This document shows, in pieces, positions 6,545 to 14,362 of a stretch of DNA of 22,598 nt (position 1 is the stretch's first letter; the number at the start of each line of letters is the position of its first letter). A program made the position numbers and the translations under genes. The notes below the pieces were generated by a model that was given only the letters and a program-made list of their open reading frames with translations, was not told the origin of the DNA and made no database searches. This stretch comes from Methanolacinia sp964465295 (lineage in GTDB: Archaea; Halobacteriota; Methanomicrobia; Methanomicrobiales; Methanomicrobiaceae), in contig CAYXKC010000021.1 in assembly GCA_964465295.1 (NCBI GenBank), positions 1 to 22,598 of the forward strand. Direction: 5' to 3'.

Positions 6545-9112
6545 ATGGACTTCCAGTCTTATGTAAACAAAAAAAATCTGATAATACTGGCATTGATTAT
6601 CATTTTTGCCTATTTCGCTTTCTGGATGAGGATGATTCCTGCGGAAGGGCTGGTATCGGCTGCCGGTGTGGATCTGCTCGGCAATGATCCATGGTATAAT
6701 CTTCGCCAGGTCGAGGTAATGCTTGAAAATTCCCTCGAATACCCGTGGTTTGATCCGATGACATACTATCCCCACGGCACTGACAACTTCTGGGGGCCGC
6801 TGTTTCCGATGCTTGCATCGATCCTGTGTATTCTGGCCGGGGCCTCTACAAGGCCGGAGATAATGTATGTATCATCCTGTGTTCCCCCGTTAATGGGGGC
6901 TGCAATGGTTCCGCTGGCATATTTGGTCGCAGAGAGGGTCTATAACTGGAAGGCCGGGATTGTTTCGGCTTTTATGATGTCCTTTATCCCAGGGGCATAT
7001 TACTACAGGTCTCTCTTCTCCTTCGTGGATCACCATGTTGCAGAGGTAATCTTCAGCACTCTTTTCTGTCTTGTGTATATCACGTATCTTGTATATGTTC
7101 ACAGGCACCCGGTGGATTTTACGGACAAAGATTCGCTGAAGATCCCCGTCCTGATTGCAGCGGCGGCGGGAGTCGCATATACTCTGGGTCTCTATGTGAT
7201 GCCGACAATGGCCCTCTTCGCACTGATTGTCGCGATATTCACAGGGCTTATGTTCATATTGAACAGCCACAGGAATGTATCGTCTGAATATCTTGTGCTT
7301 GGAAACTCTACTACATTCCTCGTTGCAATTATCGGAATGCTCCTTCTCGGTTTTCACCATTCCGGAACCTCCATGACGAGATATTCAATAGGCCATGTAT
7401 ATGCATATCTTGCCCTTATAGTCGCCACGATAATCCTTTACGCACTGAGAAGGGCGCTTAAGGAGAAGTCCTGGACATATTATTTTGCATCTGTGGTTGC
7501 ATTTGGAATTGCTGCGGTTGCATTCATGATCGTTGCAATGCCCGATTTTTATGGAACATTCATCTCCGGTCTCCAGGCATTCTTCGGCTATTCCGCACAG
7601 CTTAGTACGATAGAAGAGGCAAATGCCTGGACCCTTGAGCAGGCGTGGCAGTCATTCAATGTCGGCATTCTTCTGATGATTCTCGGCCTGGCAACGATGG
7701 TCTATGAATATGTAAAAGAAAAAAGGGACGTCTTTATCTTTATACTCGTCTGGTCCATCCTTATAATCTATTCAACGACGATACAGGTTCGCTATGAATA
7801 TTATCTTGCAGCAAACATCGCAATACTGACCGGATTATTCACAGCCTTCGCGATAGGATATGGAAGAGCGGAGATAGAAAAGATCTCTGCAAAATTCAGT
7901 TCAAAACAAAATATACCTTCTGAAGAGGAGACTAAAAAGAAGGAGAAAGGGAAGAAGGCTCAAAGGAATGTTCAGCATAAAAAACAGCCTATAAATACAG
8001 GAAAGCTCGTGCCTCTGGCTGCTGCCGTAATTCTTATCGGTGCCAGCGCATGGATGATGATACCTCTCGATATCAACACGTCCGAAGTGATGAAATATAG
8101 CGGGATGACTCCTGACTGGAGAGAATCACTTGTCTGGCTTGGAGAAAACTCTCCTGATCCCAAAATCGGCTATTACAATATCTATCAGAGGGATGATTAC
8201 ACCAATCCTGCTGAATCATATGGGGTGATGTCATGGTGGGATTACGGTCACTGGATAACCTTCATCTCAAAGAGGGCCCCGAATGCCAATCCTTTCCAGG
8301 AGGGTGTCGCAGGACCCAACGGGGCTGCAGCCTACTTTATGCAGCAGGACGAAAGTGAATCAAACCGGATTCTTGATAATCTCGGTACAAAGTACGTGAT
8401 TACCGATGCAGAGATGGATACCACAAAGTTCTGGGCGATGTCGACATGGTTTAATCCCAAAGTCCAGCAGGCGCCATATATCCAGTATTTCCTCAACATA
8501 AAGGAGGATAATTCATATGAGCTGGTTCCGTTCTATACAGAGGATTATTATACCACAATGGTCTCCCGGCTGCATAACTACGATGGTTCGATGACAGATC
8601 CATCACAGGTCTATTATATCGAATATGTTGATGGAGCATCATACAACTCTCCGTATCCGATTCTCACAATACTGGATCTCCTCGAGCCTTCCGAAGCCGC
8701 GGCCAGAGTGCAGGCGGCTGCAGGTTCGGGAAAGAAGGCAGCAGTCATGAGCTGGGATGTCCTCACGCCAAACGGGAAGATCCCGGCACTTCAGCACTAC
8801 CGCCTTGTTCACGAATCGCCGACAAACCTTCTCGCGCCAAACGGCCAGGACCTGAGATATGTCAAGGTCTTTGAGTACGTTCCCGGAGCGGTGATCAGTG
8901 GAGAAGGTACAATTGAGATCGAACTTGAGACCACCAACAAAAGAAAGTTTACATATCGCCAGGAGAGCGTTGACGGACAGTTTATAGTCCCGTATTCGAC
9001 AACAGGGCCAAACGGGGATACAACACCCCTGGGCGACTACAGGATAGTTGAGACCGGCCAGACTTTCAGCGTTTCAGAGGATGCGGTGGCTTGCGGGATT
9101 TTGATAAAATGA
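6545..9112 (+). CDS. aglB: AglB, dolichyl-phosphooligosaccharide-protein glycotransferase (STT3 family)
   Basis: An 855-residue membrane enzyme that transfers the lipid-linked glycan to Asn in N-X-S/T sequons on the outer face of the membrane. The N-terminal half has about 13 hydrophobic segments. The first acidic motif is GNDPWYNLRQ (residues about 47-56) in external loop 1, and DHHVAE (about 162-167) matches the second acidic motif. The extracellular C-terminal half has the catalytic WWDYG in SYGVMSWWDYGHW (about residue 564) and a DK motif, DTTKFWAM, at about 625-632, which fits DxxKxxxM. A lysine-rich stretch at about 448-485 precedes the last membrane helix. AGGAGA lies five bases before the ATG at 6545. 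It is divergent from the acetamido-sugar operon, fitting a glycosylation locus. Identity is secure. Confidence 0.97.
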   Translation: MDFQSYVNKKNLIILALIIIFAYFAFWMRMIPAEGLVSAAGVDLLGNDPWYNLRQVEVMLENSLEYPWFDPMTYYPHGTDNFWGPLFPMLASILCILAGASTRPEIMYVSSCVPPLMGAAMVPLAYLVAERVYNWKAGIVSAFMMSFIPGAYYYRSLFSFVDHHVAEVIFSTLFCLVYITYLVYVHRHPVDFTDKDSLKIPVLIAAAAGVAYTLGLYVMPTMALFALIVAIFTGLMFILNSHRNVSSEYLVLGNSTTFLVAIIGMLLLGFHHSGTSMTRYSIGHVYAYLALIVATIILYALRRALKEKSWTYYFASVVAFGIAAVAFMIVAMPDFYGTFISGLQAFFGYSAQLSTIEEANAWTLEQAWQSFNVGILLMILGLATMVYEYVKEKRDVFIFILVWSILIIYSTTIQVRYEYYLAANIAILTGLFTAFAIGYGRAEIEKISAKFSSKQNIPSEEETKKKEKGKKAQRNVQHKKQPINTGKLVPLAAAVILIGASAWMMIPLDINTSEVMKYSGMTPDWRESLVWLGENSPDPKIGYYNIYQRDDYTNPAESYGVMSWWDYGHWITFISKRAPNANPFQEGVAGPNGAAAYFMQQDESESNRILDNLGTKYVITDAEMDTTKFWAMSTWFNPKVQQAPYIQYFLNIKEDNSYELVPFYTEDYYTTMVSRLHNYDGSMTDPSQVYYIEYVDGASYNSPYPILTILDLLEPSEAAARVQAAAGSGKKAAVMSWDVLTPNGKIPALQHYRLVHESPTNLLAPNGQDLRYVKVFEYVPGAVISGEGTIEIELETTNKRKFTYRQESVDGQFIVPYSTTGPNGDTTPLGDYRIVETGQTFSVSEDAVACGILIK

Positions 9113-9113
9113 A

Positions 9114-9121
9114 TTTTTTTT
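9114..9121 (+). terminator. Oligo-T terminator after aglB
   Basis: A run of eight T residues begins one base after the aglB stop codon, in the 70-bp convergent gap before the nitroreductase gene. T-rich tracts without a stem-loop are the usual archaeal termination signal. Confidence 0.5.
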
Positions 9122-9182
9122 AAAAAGGGGAGGAAAAACCTTCTTTCAAAATTAATTTACACTTCTTTATCCTTCTTTCAGG

Positions 9183-10007
9183 TTATCTCCATATAACCTT
9201 TGGCGAATCGCGCCGGGGGATATTATGAAATTTTATGGCAGGATGCCCGATCATCATGGCATAACGGGATTTGAATCCTTCGGGAAGCCCGAGGAATGAT
9301 GCAACCTCAGGCGATGTATCTGCTGCGATCTGGACGAATCCGGCCCAGCATGTCCCGAGACCGAATACAGGTGCCGCAAGGTCGAGGTGCGTGAGTGCGA
9401 TCACCGAGTCGATGAATGAGACAGGGTTTTCATCAGGTCCGTAAGCAACCGCAAGGCAGGGGGCGTTATGACAGATAGGATCGATGCCTTCGTCCCATTT
9501 TGCAACCAATGCTGAAAGTACCGGCGACAACGGAAAATCAGGCTGCTTTTCTACGACTTCGCGCCCCCAGTCTATGATAAGGCCGGCGAGTCTGTTAATT
9601 TCTGCCGGGTCAGTAAAAATCAGCCAGTGGACTGACTGCCCGTTCATTCCGGTGGGTGCATAACGGACGATATCGAGGATCTCTTCCAGGGTCTCCTTTG
9701 AAACAGGCTCCTTTGTAAAATGCCTCACAGAGCGCCGCATTGTCATGAGGGTGCCGATCTCACCGGGCGATATGGATATCACCCCGGAATAATCCGGAAC
9801 CGGACCTGCTCCGGGATAATCTACGGATATTGCCTTCTTAGGGCAGGAGGCTTCGCAGTGCCCGCAGCGGCTGCAGTAAGGAAGAAGCCCCGGGACAACG
9901 ATCGGATAATCATCATCCCTGTTTTTTTGAATTATACCATGTGAACAGGCGGAAACACACGTCCCACAGCCCGTACAGAGTTCTTTTTCGATTTTAATCT
10001 GCTGCAT
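9183..10007 (-). CDS. Ferredoxin-nitroreductase fusion protein
   Basis: A 274-residue fusion. Residues about 1-65 hold two 4Fe-4S cluster motifs of ferredoxin type, CTGCGTCVSACSHG and CSRCGHCEASCPKK. Residues about 85-274 are a nitroreductase domain (RRSVRHFTKEPVSKETLEEI, then PTGMNGQSVHW) that would bind FMN and reduce a substrate with electrons arriving through the ferredoxin part. Proteins of this architecture are common in methanogens and anaerobes, with mostly unknown physiological substrates. The ATG at 10007 leads straight into the ferredoxin domain. There is no evident Shine-Dalgarno. A TATA-like TTTATAAATC lies about 38-47 bp upstream. It converges with aglB and is separated by 151 bp from the MBL gene upstream, so it is probably its own transcription unit. 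Confidence 0.93.
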   Translation of the reverse strand: MQQIKIEKELCTGCGTCVSACSHGIIQKNRDDDYPIVVPGLLPYCSRCGHCEASCPKKAISVDYPGAGPVPDYSGVISISPGEIGTLMTMRRSVRHFTKEPVSKETLEEILDIVRYAPTGMNGQSVHWLIFTDPAEINRLAGLIIDWGREVVEKQPDFPLSPVLSALVAKWDEGIDPICHNAPCLAVAYGPDENPVSFIDSVIALTHLDLAAPVFGLGTCWAGFVQIAADTSPEVASFLGLPEGFKSRYAMMIGHPAIKFHNIPRRDSPKVIWR

Positions 10008-10044
10008 TGCGAAATTATTGCTTTGGGAATATTAAATATTTTAT

Positions 10045-10054
10045 GATTTATAAA
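10045..10054 (-). promoter_or_regulatory. TATA box for the ferredoxin-nitroreductase gene
   Basis: Read on the minus strand this is TTTATAAATC, positioned so that initiation about 25 bp downstream gives a leader of under 20 nt before the ATG at 10007. The surrounding 150-bp gap is strongly AT-rich and shows no other gene. Confidence 0.5.
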
Positions 10055-10158
10055 AATTAAAATTAATATTTTCAACTGTTCCGGTCTACTGAAAAACCAC
10101 ATATTCGGTCGTGAAACGTCTGGGCCTGATGAATCCAAAATAGATTTATTTTCAGAAT

Positions 10159-11676
10159 TCACTGCACGAGGTTGTGCGTGTAATGTTCCGTCTCCCCGTA
10201 TGTCTCAAGTTTTCCTTCTTCGTTCAGGGTCGAGATCGTCCCGTGACCCCCGCAGATCAGGCATTTCCTGCCTGTCTCCTTCTCGTACTCCGATGCAATC
10301 TCCAAAAGTGCCTTCCTCTCGCTCCTCGCAAGATCGCTGTCCACGTTGACCGATGTAACAAGGAAATCGGCGATGGAGTTGTAGTTTCTCCTGTCCTTGG
10401 TGAAACTCTGGAAGTTCATGAGGCTGTCAGCGGTAAACAGGAGGCCCGATTCAGGGCTGAAGAGGATGAGCTGGCCGTACTGGTGTCCGCCCTGGCTTAT
10501 CAGAACCTCGAACTCCACACCTGCAATTCTCATCCGGTCAATAACAGGGAATACGGATCTGTATTCATCCGAGGATCCGGGAAAAAGTTCAATTTTCTCT
10601 TCTTTTGGCGGGTTCCATCTCGAGAAGAGTGCGATCATTGTCGTATAGACCCTTTCTAGTATCGAGTTCTCGCTCTTCGATCCCCATGCACGGTTGCCCC
10701 TCCTGATAATCTCAAGTGTCGCAGGGTGCATGTACGCGGGAACGTCATATGCCCCGCCAGCCCCGCAGTGATCTGCATCCCCATGAGTCGTGATGATGTA
10801 TTTCAGCCTGTCCCCGATATCGATACCATAGTATTCAAAGAGCTTCCCTGCATCATTTGCATATATTCCGTAACCTGTATCGATCATCACCATCTCTTCA
10901 GGGTTCTCGAAGAGGAAGATGCTGCCCCCGCCCGGTAGCTGGAAGCAGAATAGTGTAAGTACATCAGAGAGCCTGATCTCCTGCACATCGGCATAGAACC
11001 CGTTTCCTGTTGTAGCCAGAAGGTATTCACCGCATTTCAGGTAGTTGGCGAATATCTCCTCAGGGTCGTTTCCAAGGTGCATAAGCTCCTGTACGGTGTG
11101 GTTGATGTCCTTTAGGAAGTCCATTAGGAGTTCTTCGTCCTTGTCGTCCTCGAGATACTTCCTTATCTGCTGGGCGAAGCGGACGTAGAATATCGTCCGG
11201 TCAAGCGACTCGCCCGTAATATCGTATTCAAGAATCTCGATTGGATATGCTTCCCTCAGGGTGTTCATCAGCTCCTCAGCCCTCTCTGTCTCCTGCAGGA
11301 TCAGGCTCACCGTGACCGTATCGGGCATGCTTCCGTTATCGTCGAAGTCTATAGATGTAATTCCAGCCTCAGAACCGGAGGTAATCTTTAGAAATTCAAG
11401 GAGGGCTCCGCTGACATTGGGGATCTTCACCTTGAACTTCAGGAAGGGAAGGCTCCTGATCGAGGTTCTCAAAAAACCCGTCTCTGTCATCTTCTTCCTT
11501 ATCGCCGTATAATCTCCGGGAGTGCAGGTCACCTCTATGAATGCGGTATGCGGGTCGATCTGCCTGTCGTAGTGGATCCTGTTGATATTGCCGTTGTTTT
11601 CAAATATTATCTCTGATGCGGTCTGGAGAGACAGGCGCGTATCTGGGATATGTGCGACAAAAGAATACCTGTTCAT
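10159..11676 (-). CDS. ACT-ACT-metallo-beta-lactamase fold hydrolase fusion
   Basis: A 505-residue protein not assignable to a named enzyme. Residues about 1-75 and 78-155 look like two ACT-type ligand-binding domains; the second is clear (FKVKIPNVSGALLEFLKIT, followed by a hydrophobic strand). After a helical linker the C-terminal region from about residue 230 is a metallo-beta-lactamase fold: VMIDTGYGIY, the metal motif TTHGDADHCGAGG at about 293-305, SQGGHQYGQLILF, LLFTADSLMNF, and a terminal CLICGGHGTIS. The metal motif reads HxDxDH in place of the usual HxHxDH. An AGGAG sequence within the gap supports the start at 11676. The gene follows the methyltransferase by 10 bp and is probably co-transcribed. 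The ACT domains suggest allosteric control by a small ligand such as an amino acid; the substrate is unknown. Confidence 0.85.
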   Translation of the reverse strand: MNRYSFVAHIPDTRLSLQTASEIIFENNGNINRIHYDRQIDPHTAFIEVTCTPGDYTAIRKKMTETGFLRTSIRSLPFLKFKVKIPNVSGALLEFLKITSGSEAGITSIDFDDNGSMPDTVTVSLILQETERAEELMNTLREAYPIEILEYDITGESLDRTIFYVRFAQQIRKYLEDDKDEELLMDFLKDINHTVQELMHLGNDPEEIFANYLKCGEYLLATTGNGFYADVQEIRLSDVLTLFCFQLPGGGSIFLFENPEEMVMIDTGYGIYANDAGKLFEYYGIDIGDRLKYIITTHGDADHCGAGGAYDVPAYMHPATLEIIRRGNRAWGSKSENSILERVYTTMIALFSRWNPPKEEKIELFPGSSDEYRSVFPVIDRMRIAGVEFEVLISQGGHQYGQLILFSPESGLLFTADSLMNFQSFTKDRRNYNSIADFLVTSVNVDSDLARSERKALLEIASEYEKETGRKCLICGGHGTISTLNEEGKLETYGETEHYTHNLVQ

Positions 11677-11686
11677 ACCCGGTCTC

Positions 11687-12430
11687 CTATGGTGAAAAAG
11701 AGGGCATCAGGATATATGCCGCCCATCCGATGTACTCTCTGCCGTAGGCCAGATATTCGTCCTGTATTCTCCGGTAGTAACTATAGACCTCTTCTCTTTC
11801 AGCGTGGTCCGGATTCGTTGCCACCCACCTGAGGCAGTTCTCCCATATCGAAGATTCATAGTCGTCCCATTCGTCATCCGAGGATCTAATCACCCTTATT
11901 ATATCGAACCCGTTCTCCCTTGCAGACTGTAGAATCTCGTACTCGGTCATAATCTCCGGCCATTCCCTTGAAAATTCTGCGGCGACCTTATCGCATTTCC
12001 AGTATCTCTCACCGATTATGATAATGCCTTCAGGGTCGATGAAGTTCTTCATCGAAGATATGGCTTCGGGGACGCCCCCCCATATCTGTGAAGCACCGAA
12101 TGATACAGCAACGTCGTAGCTCTCCTCCTCTGGCTCATACAGCGAGGCGTCTGCAAAGAAGAACCTGACCTTTTCCGAGAGGCCCATCCCGGCGAAAAGC
12201 TCTCCCGCGTTGGAGCATGCCTCTTCTCTTATCTCTATGCCGGTACCCCTGATACCGAAGTTCCCGGCCCATAGGCCGAGAATTGTTCCGTTTCCGCACC
12301 CGAAATCTATAACTGACGTTCCTTCTGAGAGGCGTGCCACCTCTCCAAGAACCAGTGCTTTTTCCTGGGACAACGGGTTCATTATTGCCAGAGGTCCCTG
12401 GGATATCGTTACAAGATCCTGGAAATTCAT
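11687..12430 (-). CDS. Class I SAM-dependent methyltransferase
   Basis: A 247-residue methyltransferase. Motif I is VIDFGCGNGTILGLWAG at about residues 40-56, followed by the acidic strand end GTGIEIREEA, and FFFADASLYEPEEESYDVAVSF-type motif II/III sequence (residues about 89-111). The rest is typical of Methyltransf_25/31-like small-molecule methyltransferases; the acceptor is unknown. The start at 12430 has no visible Shine-Dalgarno; a perfect palindrome containing a TATA-like TTTAAAT sits 13-30 bp upstream, so the transcript may be leaderless or nearly so. It is the first gene of a two-gene unit with the ACT-ACT-MBL protein 10 bp downstream, suggesting that the two enzymes act in one pathway. 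Confidence 0.88.
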   Translation of the reverse strand: MNFQDLVTISQGPLAIMNPLSQEKALVLGEVARLSEGTSVIDFGCGNGTILGLWAGNFGIRGTGIEIREEACSNAGELFAGMGLSEKVRFFFADASLYEPEEESYDVAVSFGASQIWGGVPEAISSMKNFIDPEGIIIIGERYWKCDKVAAEFSREWPEIMTEYEILQSARENGFDIIRVIRSSDDEWDDYESSIWENCLRWVATNPDHAEREEVYSYYRRIQDEYLAYGREYIGWAAYILMPSFSP

Positions 12431-12442
12431 ATAATATCTGCC

Positions 12443-12460
12443 AACGGATTTAAATCCGTT
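12443..12460. promoter_or_regulatory. Perfect 18-bp palindrome at the methyltransferase promoter
   Basis: AACGGATTTAAATCCGTT is fully self-complementary over all nine base pairs and is centred about 21 bp upstream of the methyltransferase ATG at 12430. Its core TTTAAA resembles a TATA element read toward the methyltransferase. A dimeric repressor bound here would block TBP, so it is a good operator candidate. On the plus strand it runs into seven T residues, giving terminator-like geometry, but no plus-strand gene ends here. Confidence 0.55.
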
Positions 12461-12551
12461 TTTTTCTGAATATTATTCTTATTCAATACAGCATTTATGT
12501 TATGGTAGTCCGTGGCTTTGGGCGTTGCAGCCATGCCGTTTCTCAGGGAAG

Positions 12552-12683
12552 ATGAGAGAGTCTATTGAGGCACATATAACTGTTTTTTTGAGGATTGCAG
12601 GAGAAAACCAGGATCTATTATTGAGATACGGACAGAATAATCCATTCAAATTAAAAAAAGGGCGATTACTCTCTAAAATCTAA
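12552..12683 (+). CDS. Possible 43-residue small protein (weak)
   Basis: An ATG at 12552 preceded by AGGGA opens a 43-codon frame ending at a TAA at 12681-12683. The product begins MRESIEAHITVFLRIAGENQ and ends with a basic tail rich in Lys and Arg. The same frame is open upstream to beyond 12450, with a TTG at 12525 that would give 52 residues, which is longer than expected by chance in AT-rich DNA. I do not recognise any family. It could equally be a decayed gene fragment or chance; listed only because the long gap otherwise has no content. Confidence 0.2.
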   Translation: MRESIEAHITVFLRIAGENQDLLLRYGQNNPFKLKKGRLLSKI

Positions 12684-12753
12684 ATTAAACTCATAATTTC
12701 TCTTTGTTATAAAAAGCAAGATAATTATATTAATAATCCAAATGATCTGAACT

Positions 12754-14283
12754 ATGAAAAAGACCCTGGGCCGCATATCAGGAATACTTGCCCTGATTCT
12801 TATTGTATTCTTTCCTGTCGACCCGTCTGCCTTCCCCATTGAGGCCAGGTACGCCGCGGCGGTGACTGCACTGATGGTTATCTGGTGGGTTACAGAGGCG
12901 ATACCGATTCAGGCAACCGCACTTGTTCCGATAGTTCTCTTTCCTCTCCTGGGTGTCCTTACCCCTGCAGAGGCATGCGGAGCGTACGGGGACAAGGTCA
13001 TCTTCCTCTTTATGGGCGGATTTATCATTGCAATGTCGATGCAGCGCTGGGGTCTGCATGAACGGATTGCACTTCATATAATCAACATGACCGGTTCTTC
13101 GCCGCGGCGGTTAATCCTCGGGTTCATGATCGCAACTGCATTTCTCTCGATGTGGATCTCGAATACTGCATGTGCGATGATGATGATACCTATCGCAATA
13201 GCCATTATTGCGACAATACTCCCCAATATCGAGACCAAGCTTGAGGAGATGGACCCTAAACAGCGCAATTTTTCCGAATGCATTGTCATATCGATCGCAT
13301 ACGCCGCAACGATAGGAGGTATGGCAACCATTATCGGAACACCTCCAAACGGATTTTTCGTCGCACAGATGGAGGCGATATTCCCTGCAGCACCTTCTAT
13401 CGATTTCTCTACCTGGATGATCTTTGCCTTCCCTCTATCGTGTGTATTCCTGCCGATAGGCTGGCTGTGGCTTACATACGGCGTATACAGGGACCTTCCT
13501 GAAAAGATATCCGCAGGAAAGGACATAATCAGTGAAAAGATAAAAGCACTGGGCAGTATGAGCAAAGGCGAGAAATGGACGCTCGCAGTCTTTGCCGGAA
13601 CTGCAGTGGCCTGGATACTGAGGTCCCAGAAGAATATTGGGGATGTCGTAATTCCGGGTATCAACACATTTCTCCCCGGTGTCGACGATTCGACGATCGC
13701 GATTGCAGGAGCGATCCTGCTCTTCCTTCTTCCTGTAAGCAGGGCGGAAGGGATCTACACGATGAACTGGGAATGGGCGAAGAAGATCCCGTGGGGAATT
13801 CTCATTCTTTTCGGTGGCGGTATATGTCTTTCCAAAGCGTTTATCGCGAGCGGACTTGCAAATGAGATCATCGAGAGGCTCGGTTTCATTCATACCATCC
13901 ACATAGTTATTGCAGTTTTAATAGTTGCAATACTCGTATCCCTGTTGACAGAGGTCACATCGAACACCGCGATTGCCGGGGTGATGATGCCGATAATGGC
14001 GGTTACTGCGGTTAGCATGGAGGTCCACCCGTATCTCCTGATGCTGACGGCTGCATTCGCGTGTTCTATGGCCTTCATGCTGCCTGTTGCAACCCCTCCC
14101 AATGCCGTCGCCTACGGCTCGGGGTATATCGATATGAAGGATATGGTAAGGGCGGGATGGGTGCTCAACCTCATAGGAATCATACTGCTTGTGATATTCA
14201 TGTTCACGATCGTCATGTGGGTTCTCGGGTTCTCGGCAGAGATGCCCGAATGGGCCTACCAGCCTGTAATTGCAGGCGGATAA
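12754..14283 (+). CDS. DASS/SLC13-family sodium:anion symporter
   Basis: A 509-residue integral membrane transporter of the divalent anion:Na+ symporter family, which carries dicarboxylates, sulfate or phosphate with sodium. It has roughly 11-12 hydrophobic segments. The two family-defining Ser-Asn-Thr motifs are present: WISNTACAMMM near residues 134-144 and TSNTAIAGVMM near 402-412, marking the inverted repeat that builds the substrate and sodium sites. WWVTEAIPIQATALVPIVLF near residue 45 is also characteristic. There is no Shine-Dalgarno before the ATG at 12754; an ATTATATTA element about 26 bp upstream would give a leaderless message. No neighbouring gene indicates the substrate, and sequence reading does not separate sulfate from dicarboxylate carriers. 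Confidence 0.92.
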   Translation: MKKTLGRISGILALILIVFFPVDPSAFPIEARYAAAVTALMVIWWVTEAIPIQATALVPIVLFPLLGVLTPAEACGAYGDKVIFLFMGGFIIAMSMQRWGLHERIALHIINMTGSSPRRLILGFMIATAFLSMWISNTACAMMMIPIAIAIIATILPNIETKLEEMDPKQRNFSECIVISIAYAATIGGMATIIGTPPNGFFVAQMEAIFPAAPSIDFSTWMIFAFPLSCVFLPIGWLWLTYGVYRDLPEKISAGKDIISEKIKALGSMSKGEKWTLAVFAGTAVAWILRSQKNIGDVVIPGINTFLPGVDDSTIAIAGAILLFLLPVSRAEGIYTMNWEWAKKIPWGILILFGGGICLSKAFIASGLANEIIERLGFIHTIHIVIAVLIVAILVSLLTEVTSNTAIAGVMMPIMAVTAVSMEVHPYLLMLTAAFACSMAFMLPVATPPNAVAYGSGYIDMKDMVRAGWVLNLIGIILLVIFMFTIVMWVLGFSAEMPEWAYQPVIAGG

Positions 14284-14289
14284 TTATCA

Positions 14290-14296
14290 TTTTTTT
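14290..14296 (+). terminator. Oligo-T terminator after the symporter gene
   Basis: Seven T residues begin seven bases after the symporter stop codon, consistent with archaeal T-tract termination before the next plus-strand gene. Confidence 0.4.
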
Positions 14297-14327
14297 GCCT
14301 TCACTATCATTAATAGCCAGTAAGGAC

Positions 14328-14362
14328 ATATTATCTTCCCATGCCGCATGAGAAGATAATAT
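14328..14362. promoter_or_regulatory. 35-bp near-perfect palindrome over the start codon of the TGFG-motif gene
   Basis: The left arm ATATTATCTTCCCATGC (14328-14344) pairs with the right arm GCATGAGAAGATAATAT (14346-14362) around a single central C at 14345. Sixteen of 17 pairs match; the one exception is C14339 with A14351. The ATG at 14341-14343 lies inside the left arm. As DNA it could be an operator; as RNA it would be a hairpin burying the start codon. The loop would be too tight at the centre, so in RNA the innermost pairs would open. Confidence 0.7.

Larger units (their letters stand above)
12431..12753. other. Intergenic stretch of 323 bp between divergent genes
   Basis: The gap holds the palindrome at 12443-12460 and AT-rich promoter-like sequence next to the symporter gene (TTATAAAAAG at about 12707-12716 and ATTATATTA at 12724-12732). 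The centre, roughly 12500-12600, is less AT-rich than its flanks and carries one small plus-strand ORF with little support. No tRNA or recognised RNA fold was seen. Confidence 0.6.

Noticed and set aside
6431..6775. N-terminal extension of the acetyltransferase frame up to 6775
   Set aside because: The extra 115 residues are rich in His, Arg and Ile without beta-helix repeats, run over the aglB start and promoter, and the real beta-helix protein begins at the ATG at 6430 with a nearby AGGATA.
10174..10659. Plus-strand open frame of 161 codons
   Set aside because: Antisense to the MBL gene, no recognisable domain, Cys and His scattered as expected for a shadow frame.
12443..12465. Intrinsic terminator (palindrome followed by seven T residues) on the plus strand
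   Set aside because: No plus-strand gene ends upstream of it; the preceding gene is on the minus strand and starts here, so an operator at its promoter is the better reading.
13074..13667. Minus-strand open frame of 197 codons within the symporter gene
   Set aside because: Its hydrophobic stretches are the reverse-complement image of symporter membrane helices; no independent start signals were noticed.
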